Source: Prevotellaceae bacterium (GTDB taxonomy: Bacteria > Bacteroidota > Bacteroidia > Bacteroidales > Bacteroidaceae). From it: DNA of 49,002 nucleotides. Where the stretch lies: assembly GCA_029219385.1 (NCBI GenBank), contig JAQXTH010000011.1, forward strand, positions 1 through 49,002, given 5' to 3'. Each line of letters starts with the position of its first letter. Position 1 is the stretch's first letter. This document shows, in pieces, positions 1-7,492 of the stretch. The notes below the pieces were generated by a model, which had not been told where the DNA came from, did no database searches, and saw only the letters and a list, made by a program, of their open reading frames with translations. The position numbers and the translations under genes are program-made.

Positions 1-2
1 TC

Positions 3-818
3 ATGAGAGGCGAATATATCAAACAAATTGAGATTGAGTGTTTGTGGAAAGGTCGCAAACCTATTTGCTGGCGACTTAACCGCGACGTGAATATTCTTAG
101 CGGAGTGAATGGTATGGGCAAGAGTACCATCATCAACCGAGTGGTGGATAAACTCGAAAAAATGCAGAAGCCTTATCTCACCGATACCGATGACAACGTG
201 AAGGTTACAATCGCACCCGAGGGTGCAACGGAGATTTGCTTTGACGTGGTGCGCAGTTTCGACAACACGATGATACCGGCTTCGATTGCCTCGAAACTGA
301 CCGACGGCCTCATTCGCTCCGAACTCGACTGGCGACTCTATGAGTTGCAGCGCCGTTATCTGGACTATCAGGTGAATATTGGCAATCGCATGATTGAAAT
401 CCTCACGTCGGGCAAGGCTGATGCTCAACAACAGGCCATGGCGGTGAGCAAGGCCAAGACGGGTTTCCAAGACGTGGTCGACGATTTGTTTTCGGAGACT
501 TTCAAGACAATAGATCGCCAAAGCAACGAGTTGCAGTTTGTGCAATATGGGGAGCGGCTGTCACCCTATCAGTTGTCGGCAGGCGAGAAACAGGTGTTGA
601 TTATTTTGCTCACCACTCTGCTGCAAAACCAAGAGTCGTGTGTGCTTCTGATGGACGAACCCGAGGTGAGCCTCCATGTGGAGTGGCAGCAAAGGCTGGT
701 GCGTATAATCAGACAACTTAATCCCAATGTTCAAATTATACTCACAACTCATTCGCCTGCCATGATAATGGACGGGTGGCTTGATGCCGTTACTGAGATT
801 GGCGATATTGAGGGATAG
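3..818 (+). CDS. ABC-type AAA ATPase, partner of the DUF4435 protein (AriA-like)
   Basis: Soluble ATPase of the SMC/RecF/OLD-like ABC group. Walker A GVNGMGKST lies at residues 34-42, the signature LSAGE at about 191-195, Walker B with D218-E219 in LLMDEPEVSLH, and a switch histidine in TTHSP near 250. The segment between Walker A and signature is short, so the protein (271 aa) is compact compared with RecF or OLD proteins. It is followed 42 bp downstream by a DUF4435 protein on the same strand. In the PARIS anti-phage system an ABC ATPase (AriA) holds a DUF4435 TOPRIM effector (AriB) until triggered, so that role is inferred here. Similar ATPase+DUF4435 pairs are common in Bacteroidales and not all are tested. 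The start is two bases inside the window; an upstream start cannot be excluded. Confidence 0.8.
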   Translation: MRGEYIKQIEIECLWKGRKPICWRLNRDVNILSGVNGMGKSTIINRVVDKLEKMQKPYLTDTDDNVKVTIAPEGATEICFDVVRSFDNTMIPASIASKLTDGLIRSELDWRLYELQRRYLDYQVNIGNRMIEILTSGKADAQQQAMAVSKAKTGFQDVVDDLFSETFKTIDRQSNELQFVQYGERLSPYQLSAGEKQVLIILLTTLLQNQESCVLLMDEPEVSLHVEWQQRLVRIIRQLNPNVQIILTTHSPAMIMDGWLDAVTEIGDIEG

Positions 819-860
819 TGTCTTGAAGTGGAGAGTTTGTTGTGTTAAATTGATGTGGCA

Positions 861-1913
861 ATGAATGGTTCCAAACTAAACAAATATGTGACGAGCGACT
901 ATCTTAGTGCCGCCCAAAAACTTCGTGGTCGCAGGCATAGGCGCAAGGTGGTGGTCTATGTCGAGAGCTACGATGATGTGTTTTTCTGGCGTGCACTGTT
1001 GTCTGATTTGGAGACCGACGAGGTTTATTTTGAAGTGATGTTGCCTTCGCGCACGTCGTTGACGAAGGGCAAGAAGTGTGCATTGATCAATGCTCTTGAA
1101 AACGGGTTGGGCCCGGAGCTTATTGCCTGTGTTGATGCCGACTATGATTATATGCTCGATGGTGTGACCCACACTTCACTTGTGATAAAGGAGAACGACT
1201 ATGTGTTTCATACCTACGTCTATGCCATTGAGAATTTTCAGTGTTATGCGCCTTCGCTTCATGGTGTGTGTGTGATGTCAACGCTCAACGACGACCACTC
1301 CGTGTTTGATTTTGAGGCATTTCTTGCCGAATATTCCAAAACAATATGGCCTTTGTTTGCATGGAATGTGTGGGCATATAAATATGGGCGATACAAGGAG
1401 TTTTCTATGTCTGACTTTGCTGAGGTCGTTTCGCTTAAAGATGTCAACTTGTTTAATCCCAAGCCGGTGTTGAGTTTGTTGCAGGCAAAGGTGAACAGTT
1501 GTATTGCCAAGCTCCACAATCGTTTTCCCGAGGGTCGCCAAACATATAAGGCGTTTGTGGCAGAATTGGAGGGACTGGGCATCTCTCCCTCTACGTGTTA
1601 CCTCTATATGCGCGGTCACGATTTGATGGAGCGTGTGGTAGAGCCTTTGGTGGAACACACCTGTGTTATCTTGCGCAAAAGGCGCGAGAAAGAAATAGGC
1701 AGTCTTGCCCTTCACGACACACAGTTGCAAAATGAGTTGTCGGGCTATCGCCATTCGTCGGCATCGCCTTCTGATATGTTGCGCAAACACACAGACTATA
1801 AGCGTTGTCCACAATACAAAAAGATTCAGCAAGACATTGCGCAATTTTTGAAAGCAAGCAACGGGGGTGAAAATCAGCAGTCGGGACAGAGTTCCTCCAA
1901 TGTGGTGAAATAG
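861..1913 (+). CDS. DUF4435 domain protein, TOPRIM-like putative effector (AriB-like)
   Basis: A 350-residue soluble protein with the DUF4435 layout. An acidic strand motif VVVYVES (E35) comes early, and a DxD motif, CVDADYD, at about residues 92-96. Together these are the E...DxD signature of TOPRIM nucleases. The C-terminal half is mixed helical with no motif I recognise. In PARIS, DUF4435 proteins (AriB) act as the toxic nuclease released by the ATPase; that function is inferred from family and neighbour. ATG at 861 is preferred to an in-frame GTG at 855. Its 3' end overlaps the end of the convergent downstream gene by 40 bp, with no terminator between them. Confidence 0.75.
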   Translation: MNGSKLNKYVTSDYLSAAQKLRGRRHRRKVVVYVESYDDVFFWRALLSDLETDEVYFEVMLPSRTSLTKGKKCALINALENGLGPELIACVDADYDYMLDGVTHTSLVIKENDYVFHTYVYAIENFQCYAPSLHGVCVMSTLNDDHSVFDFEAFLAEYSKTIWPLFAWNVWAYKYGRYKEFSMSDFAEVVSLKDVNLFNPKPVLSLLQAKVNSCIAKLHNRFPEGRQTYKAFVAELEGLGISPSTCYLYMRGHDLMERVVEPLVEHTCVILRKRREKEIGSLALHDTQLQNELSGYRHSSASPSDMLRKHTDYKRCPQYKKIQQDIAQFLKASNGGENQQSGQSSSNVVK

Positions 1914-2281
1914 GGAGAGAATTTCTCGCAGTTGTATAAAGGCCGTGAGTTTTTGCCTGTCAGTTGATTGAGATTGATGTTGTCGGTGCTTTTTAGTCGA
2001 AAGCAGAGATATGCCTCTCCGTGGGAGTCAAATCCGAGAGTTCTAAGGAAAGCTCCGTTCACCAAGAATGGAGGTTCTTGACGCAGTTCGTATATCTCAT
2101 ATTTTTCAAAATGGTGCAGAAACAGATAGTGGGGCAATATGTTGCAATTTTCTTTTGAAAGAGCCCCCATTCTGTTGTCGGCTCTGATATAATAGAGTTT
2201 GTTTTTTATTATGAGGTCGCGATGTGAGGTGTTTTTATAATATCCGACCAACAAGTGATATGTTGACGGCGAGGCATTCAT
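1874..2281 (-). CDS. conserved hypothetical protein (135 aa)
   Basis: A small soluble protein I cannot assign to a named family. It starts with a hydrophobic strand (YHLLVGYYKN), followed by alternating charged and aromatic stretches, and ends near ELCPDC. No signal peptide or membrane segment is visible. Its ATG overlaps the stop of the NUDIX gene in an ATGA arrangement, so it is the last cistron of rpoD-queA-NUDIX and probably translationally coupled. Its 3' end runs 40 bp into the end of the convergent DUF4435 gene. No function is proposed. Confidence 0.65.
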   Translation of the reverse strand: MNASPSTYHLLVGYYKNTSHRDLIIKNKLYYIRADNRMGALSKENCNILPHYLFLHHFEKYEIYELRQEPPFLVNGAFLRTLGFDSHGEAYLCFRLKSTDNINLNQLTGKNSRPLYNCEKFSPYFTTLEELCPDC

Positions 2282-2781
2282 TTAGCAAAAGTCTTTTGGT
2301 ATTCTTTCTCAAAATTGGGTGTGAAGATGCCTTTCCCGATATTGTCGGCAATCTCTTTGGGTGTCCAAAAGCGGCCGTCGGCCAATTCGTCTTTGTCGGG
2401 TCTGACAGGGCCGTCGTAGATGGTTTTGTGCACAAAGACAAGTTCTCTCTCTTTGTCGCTCTCAAAGACATAGTGACAAATTCGCTCGGGTTGGTAGTCG
2501 GTAATGCCTATTTCTTCTTTTACTTCGCGGTGCAGAGCTTGTTCCACACTTTCGCCAAGGTCTACGTGGCCGCCCACGGCGGTGTCCCATTTCCCGGGTT
2601 GAATATCTTTCCACATAGGGCGTTTTTGCAGAAACAGTTCGCCTTTGCTGTTGAAGACGTGGAGGTGAACAACGGGGTGTAGCTTTTTGCTTCCGTTGTG
2701 TACTTCGGCGCGAGTGGCACTGCCAACTATGTTGCCCTCTTCGTCAACTAAGGGCACAAGGCTTTCGAGAGAATCAATCAT
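2278..2781 (-). CDS. NUDIX hydrolase
   Basis: A 167-aa NUDIX-fold pyrophosphohydrolase. The Nudix box is complete at residues 71-93, matching G-x5-E-x7-R-E-x2-E-E-x-G, including REVKEEIG. The N-terminal part (ESLVPLVDEEGNIVG) and the HLHVFNSKGELFLQKR strand resemble the IPP-isomerase/YfcD-like subgroup, which has broad or unknown nucleoside-diphosphate-linked substrates. The substrate cannot be predicted. It overlaps queA by 8 bp upstream and the hypothetical gene by 4 bp downstream, so it sits in the rpoD operon. Confidence 0.88.
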   Translation of the reverse strand: MIDSLESLVPLVDEEGNIVGSATRAEVHNGSKKLHPVVHLHVFNSKGELFLQKRPMWKDIQPGKWDTAVGGHVDLGESVEQALHREVKEEIGITDYQPERICHYVFESDKERELVFVHKTIYDGPVRPDKDELADGRFWTPKEIADNIGKGIFTPNFEKEYQKTFAK

Positions 2782-4009
2782 TGTGTTGTTGAGGAATAAG
2801 TATGGAACTGTCGCCGTAACTCAAAAAGCGGAAATCATTGTCGAGGGCATAATCGTAGACCTGCTTCCAATCTTCACCGATAAATGCCGACACAAGCAGC
2901 AGCAAGGTGCTTTGAGGCATGTGGAAGTTGGTGATAATGCGTTCCACAATGTGGTATTTATATCCGGGGGCGATGATAATTTGCGTGGTGGTGTGAATGG
3001 TGTTGAGGTTGTGGGTGTCGAGCCATGTCAAAATGGCGTTGAGAGGCTGAAGGGGGTCGATGTCGTTGTCGGCTTTGGGGGTGTCGTAGGGCAGCCATTG
3101 CTCAACGTGGAGTTGGTCGGGGGATATGTTGGGGTTTCTCATTATTTTCAACCCTATATAGAAGAGGCTTTCCAGAGTGCGCACAGAGGTGGTGCCAACG
3201 GCGGTGCAATGCCCACCGTGGGCAATGAGCCGCTCAATGGTGTGGCGTTTCACACAGATATATTCAGAGTGCATCTCATGGCCATTTATTTCTGTGGCCT
3301 TGACAGGTTTGAATGTTCCCGCACCAACGTGAAGTGTCACTTCGTCGCATTCGATATTGCGTTTTTTGAGTGAGTCAAACACGTTTTGGGTGAAATGCAG
3401 TCCGGCAGTGGGTGCTGCCACCGAACCGTCGATTTTGGAGTAGACAGTTTGGTATGTTTCTTTGTCGCTTTCTTCTGTCTCGCGGTTGAGGTAGGGGGGG
3501 ATGGGGAGTTCACCGACAGCCTCGAGAATTTCTGCAAAGGAGAATTTGCCGTTCCATGAAAATCTCACCACAACATGATTTTCGGCTGTTTCTGTGATTT
3601 CGGCTTCGAGTGTCACGTTGTTGTTGCCGAGAGCAAAGTGGAGAGCGAGTTTTCCGTCTTTCCACTTTTTTTTGTTGCCCACGAGACATTGCCATTCGCA
3701 ATGCTCTCGTTGTTCGAAAATCAGTTGGTAGTCGTTGGGAAGGTGGGGTTCGAGACAAAAGATTTCGATCAGTGCGCCTGTGGGTTTGCGAAAGTGCAGT
3801 CGTGCCTGTATCACTTTGGTGTTGTTGCAAACCAGCAGGCTGTATTCAGGAATAAAGCCGGCAATGTCTTTGAAGACATGCCGGCTTATTTTGCCTTTAT
3901 CATAAACCAGCAACTTTGATTGGTCTCTGTGTGCCAACGGGTAGCGTGCTATGCGCTCGGGCGGCAGAGTGTAGTTATAGTCGCTGATGTGTATGTTGCG
4001 TGGGTTCAA
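2774..4009 (-). CDS. queA: tRNA preQ1(34) S-adenosylmethionine ribosyltransferase-isomerase QueA
   Basis: QueA transfers and isomerises the ribosyl part of AdoMet onto preQ1 at tRNA position 34, making epoxyqueuosine. The protein (411 aa) opens with the family's N-terminus (ISDYNYTLPPERIARYPL) and has LLVCNNTKVIQARL, GAGTFKPV, HSEY and GTTSVRTLE blocks in order. The frame stays open upstream through rpoD, but homology starts at NPRNIHISDY, directly preceded by TTG at 4007-4009. I therefore read TTG as the start, 2 nt after the rpoD stop. Such tight linkage suggests translational coupling to rpoD. It continues into the NUDIX gene with an 8-bp overlap. Confidence 0.93.
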   Translation of the reverse strand: MNPRNIHISDYNYTLPPERIARYPLAHRDQSKLLVYDKGKISRHVFKDIAGFIPEYSLLVCNNTKVIQARLHFRKPTGALIEIFCLEPHLPNDYQLIFEQREHCEWQCLVGNKKKWKDGKLALHFALGNNNVTLEAEITETAENHVVVRFSWNGKFSFAEILEAVGELPIPPYLNRETEESDKETYQTVYSKIDGSVAAPTAGLHFTQNVFDSLKKRNIECDEVTLHVGAGTFKPVKATEINGHEMHSEYICVKRHTIERLIAHGGHCTAVGTTSVRTLESLFYIGLKIMRNPNISPDQLHVEQWLPYDTPKADNDIDPLQPLNAILTWLDTHNLNTIHTTTQIIIAPGYKYHIVERIITNFHMPQSTLLLLVSAFIGEDWKQVYDYALDNDFRFLSYGDSSILIPQQHND

Positions 4010-4011
4010 GG

Positions 4012-4869
4012 TTACAGATATTTTTTCAGCACTTGAATGTTGGCTTTCTCGTTGATGTGTTTGATGGCCTGTTCTTTTATTTGACGCACGCGTTCGCGGC
4101 TCAGTCCCATCACTTGTGCCACTTCTTCGGCGGTTTTTTCGCGTTGGCCGATGCCAAATAACATTTCGAGCACTTTTTGCTCTTTGGCGGTGAGACATTT
4201 CAATGCCACATTGAGGTCGGCAGCGAGCGACTCGTGCTCCATGCGTGCGTCGGTAGGACGGTCGTTTTCGTATGTCATGTTGTCGGCCATAGAACTTGTC
4301 TCGTCGTTCTGATAGGGAGTGTCAACCGAAATTTTCTTGCCGGTGCTGCCCATGGCGAGAGCCACTTTGTCGACTTCGGCATCGACTATCTCTGCCAATT
4401 CTTCGGGCGACGGTTCGCGCTGGTTGGCTTGTTCAAACTCCACTCTGGCTTTGTTGAGCTTGCTTTGGAACCCCACTTGGTTGAGTGGCATTCTCACAAT
4501 GCGACTGTTTTCTGAAATGGCCTGCAAAATGCTTTGGCGAATCCACCACACGGCATAGGAGATGAATTTAAAGCCGCGTGTTTCGTCAAATTTTTCTGCT
4601 GCTCTGATAAGACCTATGTTTCCCTCGTCGATAAGGTCGTTGAGAGACAAGCCTTGATTGCTGTATTGTTTGGCCACGCTGACAACAAATCGCAGGTTGG
4701 CGCATACAAGTTTTTCCATTGCTGCCATATCGCCTTTGTGGATTTGCTGAGCCAGAAGAACTTCTTCTTCGGTTGAAATCATTGGGATACGACTCACTTC
4801 ACTGAGATAACTGCCGATACCGGCTTCTTGTCGGTTGGTAATACCTTGTACAATCTTGAGTTGGCGCAT
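4012..4869 (-). CDS. rpoD: primary RNA polymerase sigma factor RpoD (sigma-70 family)
   Basis: Housekeeping sigma factor, 285 aa, the short length typical of Bacteroidota primary sigmas that lack most of region 1.1 and the non-conserved insert. Visible parts are region 1.2 ([15 protein letters not shown]), region 2 ([44 protein letters not shown]), region 3 ([12 protein letters not shown]) and region 4 with the C-terminal helix-turn-helix ([15 protein letters not shown]). It heads the leftward rpoD-queA-NUDIX-unknown operon and has a good promoter about 100 bp upstream. That promoter carries a dyad over its -33 element. Confidence 0.96.
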   Translation of the reverse strand: MRQLKIVQGITNRQEAGIGSYLSEVSRIPMISTEEEVLLAQQIHKGDMAAMEKLVCANLRFVVSVAKQYSNQGLSLNDLIDEGNIGLIRAAEKFDETRGFKFISYAVWWIRQSILQAISENSRIVRMPLNQVGFQSKLNKARVEFEQANQREPSPEELAEIVDAEVDKVALAMGSTGKKISVDTPYQNDETSSMADNMTYENDRPTDARMEHESLAADLNVALKCLTAKEQKVLEMLFGIGQREKTAEEVAQVMGLSRERVRQIKEQAIKHINEKANIQVLKKYL

Positions 4870-4967
4870 ATTCTGAATGTTTGTCTTTTGGTTTCCTCGT
4901 AATAAAGACAGATGGAGAGCGGTGTATTTCCTTTATATAACTTCCCCAATCTCGTAATATTAGGGCG

Positions 4968-4998
4968 CAAAAGTAGAGAAAATCGTTTGGTTTGCCAA
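4968..4998 (-). promoter_or_regulatory. predicted rpoD promoter
   Basis: On the minus strand, TTGG (4995-4998) is followed after 19 bases by TACTTTTG (4968-4975). This fits the Bacteroidota TTTG-N19-TAnnTTTG pattern with one mismatch in the -33 box. Transcription would start near 4961, about 90 nt before the rpoD ATG. Confidence 0.55.
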
Positions 4999-5008
4999 GC
5001 GTTTGGCA
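4993..5008. promoter_or_regulatory. dyad symmetry TGCCAA-N4-TTGGCA over the rpoD -33 element
   Basis: A perfect 6-bp inverted repeat with a 4-bp spacer covers the -33 box of the predicted rpoD promoter. It has the size and position of an operator for a dimeric regulator. No regulator is known from the sequence, and chance is possible. Confidence 0.3.
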
Positions 5009-5060
5009 CATTTTTTTTGTTTACTGTATAGATAAATCGCCGATTTGGTTAAATAATCAT

Positions 5061-5092
5061 AAAAAGAGCGGTCTTGTTGACAGTTGCTCTTT
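5061..5092 (-). terminator. probable intrinsic terminator downstream of the GNAT gene
   Basis: Reading leftward, AAAGAGC (5086-5092) pairs with GCTCTTT (5063-5069) around a 16-nt loop and runs into a short T tract. It lies 28 nt past the stop of the GNAT gene and upstream of the rpoD promoter. The stem is short, hence moderate confidence. Confidence 0.45.
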
Positions 5093-5119
5093 GCAAAGGA
5101 AACTTGCTTTTGGTGGTGG

Positions 5120-5707
5120 TTATGCCTGAGTGGAAGGAAAGGCTTTGAGTGTGAGGTGTTTCATTGCATGGCCGCCCCAAGTGGTTTGGTTTGCCTCTTC
5201 AAAACCGAGGCTGCGATATAGTTTTTCTGCTTTGGGGTTGCCTTGATCAACGAGCAGACCGGTTTGTGGCAGACCGAGATTTTTTGTTTTTTCCACAGCA
5301 GCGTTTATGAGCATTTTGGCAATGCCCCGACCGCGGTATTGTGGCTTTACGCAAAGAGAGTCAAGATAGAGTTCACCGCTTTGGGTCTCGTCGACAATGT
5401 CGGAGAGGTCTCTTCCGAAGCGTTCTTTCATTCCGTCGATGAAAGGTTGTCTAAGGGAGTGGAGCTGCGAGCCGTCATACGAAACAATGATGCCGGCAAT
5501 GTCTCCTTCAACATCGGCCACAAATGTGTTGAGGTGGCTGTATTGGGAGTGGGTTGAGGCCACAAGGTCAGTCATAAAGGCATGAAACTCTTCTGCCGTG
5601 TGAGACGGGCCATAAAACCATGCGCAGCAATCGGCATTCATGGCTTCCATAATGAGAGTGGCTGTTTCGGGCGCGTCGGCGGGGCGGGCGAGACGTATTG
5701 TTGTCAT
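5120..5707 (-). CDS. GNAT family N-acetyltransferase
   Basis: A 195-aa single-domain GNAT enzyme that would transfer an acetyl group from acetyl-CoA to an amine. Motif A, with the acetyl-CoA pyrophosphate loop, is QYRGRGIA at residues 123-130, after the beta-strand LYLDSLCV. Motif B (NPKAEKLYRSLGFEEA) follows. The N-terminus IRLARPADAPETATL is the usual first strand and helix of the fold. ATG at 5707 was chosen because upstream residues are low-complexity and outside the domain. The acceptor substrate cannot be predicted. It is transcribed on its own, leftward, between the Smr protein gene and rpoD. Confidence 0.85.
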   Translation of the reverse strand: MTTIRLARPADAPETATLIMEAMNADCCAWFYGPSHTAEEFHAFMTDLVASTHSQYSHLNTFVADVEGDIAGIIVSYDGSQLHSLRQPFIDGMKERFGRDLSDIVDETQSGELYLDSLCVKPQYRGRGIAKMLINAAVEKTKNLGLPQTGLLVDQGNPKAEKLYRSLGFEEANQTTWGGHAMKHLTLKAFPSTQA

Positions 5708-5810
5708 ATATATATAAATAATGTATAGAGATTGGTTAAAGGAAAGGCGACGTAAGGTGGAAGGCGTGAGAAAAGGCAACAAAGTGTTTTTTCTGCCGTG
5801 TGGTAGGTTG

Positions 5811-6866
5811 TCAGTGAATGATTACAAGGGTGGCTCCAAAGCCATATTCTTTAAACGAGGCATCTTGCCAGTTGCAGTGCGGATATTTGTTTTTCAATTC
5901 TCTCATGATGTTGCTGCGCAACACTCCTTCGCCTTTTCCGTGGATAAAAACAATGCGCTTCCCTTTGATTTTGGCAACTTCTTTCATTTTCTTTCTGAAC
6001 ACGTCGAGTTGAAATTCGAGAATGTCTGTCGCGCTCATGCCGGCCGTGGTGTCGAGTAGTTCGCTTGCGTGGAGGTCGACCACTTCGTCTTGTTTTTTGT
6101 CGCGCGAGGGTTTTGTGTCTTTTTGTGTTTTGGGCAGAGGGTCTTTGGCGAATGTTGTTTGGGTTAGTGGAGTGTTTTTCAGGTTAAACGGAGGAGTGTC
6201 GTTTTCGACGATGGGGATGGTCAGCACGGGAGTGTTGAAAAAATCGTTGGGGGCAAAGAGGTGCAACTTGTAGAACTTTGTGAGATCCATGCGTATCTCT
6301 GTGTTGACAGGCTGTTTGAGCATAAAGGTTTTTTCGTCTTTAAAGGCTATGGCTTGCAAACAGATGTGTTGCAGTTCGTTGAGGCCGTCGTTGTAGATTG
6401 TTTCGACGTATGCTTTTGTGTTTGGCTCTATCGTGTCGATGTGTCTGAGCATCCAAATTGTGTTTTCTCCGCTCATCAGTGTGTATGACAAACAATAGTT
6501 GGAGTCGTTTACGAGATAGAGGTCAAATTGTGATTTGCCGAGGTCTTTTGTCGTTGTTGGTTCAAAACACAGGAAAATGTTGAGTTTGTCGCCGCCTTTT
6601 CTTTCTTGTGCCTTTGGTTTGAATGTGATGGGTTTGTCGGCAGGTTCGGGTTCGGGCAGAGGTGTGGTGGTGTTTTTCGGAGCAGTGTTTGCACCGTCTT
6701 TTATGCGTTTCTCCTTGTCGTTGTCAATCACCACACAGTTGTTGATCAGCACGGGAATGTCAAATCCGTCTTCGTCTTCAACCAAGACGATGTCGCGGCC
6801 TTGAAAGCCGGAAACCACACCGCCGCCTACTGCGTCGATAAATCTTACTTTGTCGCCTATTTTCAT
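5811..6866 (-). CDS. DUF2027 / Smr domain protein
   Basis: A 351-aa Bacteroidota-type protein. Residues 1 to about 60 form a small beta domain (IGDKVRFIDAVGGGVVSGF), followed by a Pro/Glu/Lys-rich linker to about 90. Next comes the DUF2027 middle domain, then a second low-complexity Thr/Lys/Asp linker. The C-terminal Smr domain starts at VVDLHASELL (about 268) and has the HGKGEG loop at 309-314. Smr domains elsewhere are DNA or RNA endonucleases (MutS2, SMR ribosome-rescue type). Here the domain is present without MutS2, and the function is unknown. Confidence 0.85.
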   Translation of the reverse strand: MKIGDKVRFIDAVGGGVVSGFQGRDIVLVEDEDGFDIPVLINNCVVIDNDKEKRIKDGANTAPKNTTTPLPEPEPADKPITFKPKAQERKGGDKLNIFLCFEPTTTKDLGKSQFDLYLVNDSNYCLSYTLMSGENTIWMLRHIDTIEPNTKAYVETIYNDGLNELQHICLQAIAFKDEKTFMLKQPVNTEIRMDLTKFYKLHLFAPNDFFNTPVLTIPIVENDTPPFNLKNTPLTQTTFAKDPLPKTQKDTKPSRDKKQDEVVDLHASELLDTTAGMSATDILEFQLDVFRKKMKEVAKIKGKRIVFIHGKGEGVLRSNIMRELKNKYPHCNWQDASFKEYGFGATLVIIH

Positions 6867-7011
6867 ACAAAAATTATTTGTGCCGTTTTAGTGTATAACG
6901 GCTGTTTTTACTTTGTTTTATGTATTTTCTGAGTCAATGACACAAAGAGAGAGAGCACTCACTGTTGGGCAAGTGCGCGGCTGGCATGTTCGGCATTTTA
7001 TGCTTATACAG

Positions 7012-7137
7012 CTGAGTTAATGTTGAATTTTCATACACGTGCTCATAATGTCACAAACTTTGCCTCTCAGCAGTTGGGACCAGTTTCATTTTCGGACTCG
7101 GGATGTTCCAGTAAAAATCGGCCTTGGATTAACTCAG
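7012..7137. repeat. 10-bp inverted repeat bounding a 126-bp non-coding segment
   Basis: CTGAGTTAAT (7012-7021) is repeated inverted as ATTAACTCAG (7128-7137). The enclosed segment has no open frame worth calling and lies next to the IS110 remnant, so it could be the debris or ends of a small mobile element. No clear target duplication is seen. The rest of 6867-7165 holds only a short GCCGTT/AACGGC hairpin (6882-6902) upstream of the DUF2027 gene. Confidence 0.35.
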
Positions 7138-7165
7138 TCCCCGGTTTTATATGTGTGTAGGCTAA

Positions 7166-7375
7166 TCAATACACTCCAGTGCTTTCCATCGCAACGTGAG
7201 TGATTCCTAATGATACCAACCATTCTCTCAATTGTGTCAAAGAACTCGTGAAGGTGTCAAAAGACTTGGTCTCCTTACAGATCCCTTCGCCTTGAACCGT
7301 CGCTACCACCACCTTCTTGTGGATGTCCATACCGCAACCGCGCGATACAACCTGATCGAAATGAATACCTGCCAT
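7166..7375 (-). pseudogene. IS110-family transposase, N-terminal remnant
   Basis: The 69-residue frame carries the start of an IS110-type DEDD transposase: GMDIHKKVVVATV with the first catalytic Asp, then SLTQLREWLVSLGITHVAMESTGVY with the Glu of the motif. A stop follows at the point where intact family members continue with Trp and about 250 more residues. The rest of the catalytic domain and the C-terminal serine domain are absent downstream (6867-7165). The open frame continues upstream to 7477, but those residues do not look like transposase. Confidence 0.75.
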
Positions 7376-7492
7376 AATCGTTATTATTAGTGATATGTTA
7401 AGATATACTAATAAGACGTGCGACAGAACATTTTCATTTTCTTTGGCGACTTCTAAATTGTCATGAGGGTTTTTCATTGTGTGTGCTACGGT

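Noticed and set aside
4010-4198. N-terminal extension of queA into rpoD
   Set aside because: It is the shadow frame of the rpoD 3' end and has no similarity to QueA.
4870-5119. tRNA or small RNA gene in the rpoD upstream region
   Set aside because: No cloverleaf or T-loop sequence; only promoter, dyad and hairpin could be supported. The same check in other gaps gave no tRNA.
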